NCBI GenBank assembly: GCA_036274075.1
Contig: DASUGK010000127.1
Span: 1-12,514, forward strand
Reading direction: 5' to 3'
Origin: CADEED01 sp036274075
GTDB lineage: Bacteria; Pseudomonadota; Gammaproteobacteria; Steroidobacterales; Steroidobacteraceae
DNA: 12,514 nucleotides
Below are positions 12,479 to 12,514 of the stretch, piece after piece. A program made the position numbers and the translations under genes. The notes beneath the pieces were generated by a model. It searched no databases and had not been told where the DNA came from. It saw only the letters and a list, made by a program, of their open reading frames with translations. The stretch's first letter is position 1, and each line of letters starts with the position of its first letter.

Positions 12479-12514
12479 CCCGAACAGTGCCGAAGTGCCG
12501 GCCCGGCACCAATG
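12450..12514. terminator. Long hairpin at the right edge (REP-like palindrome / possible terminator)
   Basis: 12450-12476 and 12488-12514 are inverted copies of 27 bases with two mismatches, separated by an 11-nt loop. The third copy of the 25-bp unit (12486-12510) is thus inverted relative to the first two. The structure could end the SRAP transcript in both directions, but there is no T-run. The right arm reaches the last base, so the palindrome may extend beyond the window. It could be a REP/BIME-like intergenic repeat; that needs genome copies to confirm. Confidence 0.65.

Overview
The window is high-GC DNA, densely packed with genes on both strands. It includes a tRNA-Asn gene with an encoded 3' CCA. 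The gene style and tRNA suggest a proteobacterium, most likely a gammaproteobacterium related to the Steroidobacter/Xanthomonadales groups. That placement is an inference from overall character, not from a marker gene. No transposase, integrase, phage gene or CRISPR array is visible, so this looks like ordinary chromosome with some lineage-specific accessory genes.

Layout. (1) 1-3358, minus strand: a carbohydrate operon of a GT4 glycosyltransferase, then a two-domain amylo-alpha-1,6-glucosidase (glycogen-debranching type) 8 nt downstream. The first codons of a third gene run off the left edge. (2) 3498-5547: two divergent genes for largely disordered proteins. The minus-strand one has a Gly/Tyr/Gln/Ser-rich region resembling eukaryotic FUS-type low-complexity domains, joined to a C-terminal BON domain. 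The plus-strand one is an Asp/Arg/Gly/Tyr-rich polyampholyte with three DxxGRF motifs and two GWFGDxRGHAxAAR modules. They share a 343-bp intergenic region with two dyads. (3) 5657-6040: a small DUF2784-type membrane protein, convergent with (4) 6037-10078, minus strand: a TPR/LuxR-type regulator, an alpha/beta-hydrolase-fold protein that lacks the catalytic Ser and His, and an exported vanadium haloperoxidase/PAP2-type enzyme. These may form one regulator-plus-effectors unit. (5) 10262-10663: a small exported protein of unknown function, divergent from the regulator. (6) 10807-10882: tRNA-Asn with a good sigma-70 promoter and a GC-rich discriminator, followed by two small helical hypothetical genes. 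(7) 11496-12425: an SRAP (YedK/HMCES-like) abasic-site DNA-protein crosslink protein with a long helical insertion. (8) 12429-12514: a 25-bp tandem repeat plus an inverted copy, forming a long hairpin that reaches the window's edge.

Most worth a second look: the divergent pair of disordered, phase-separation-like proteins; the alpha/beta-hydrolase with two of three triad residues replaced, next to a LuxR/TPR regulator; the insertion-bearing SRAP protein; and the terminal repeat. Start codons of several genes were moved inward from the longest open frame to ATGs with good Shine-Dalgarno sites or conserved N termini.
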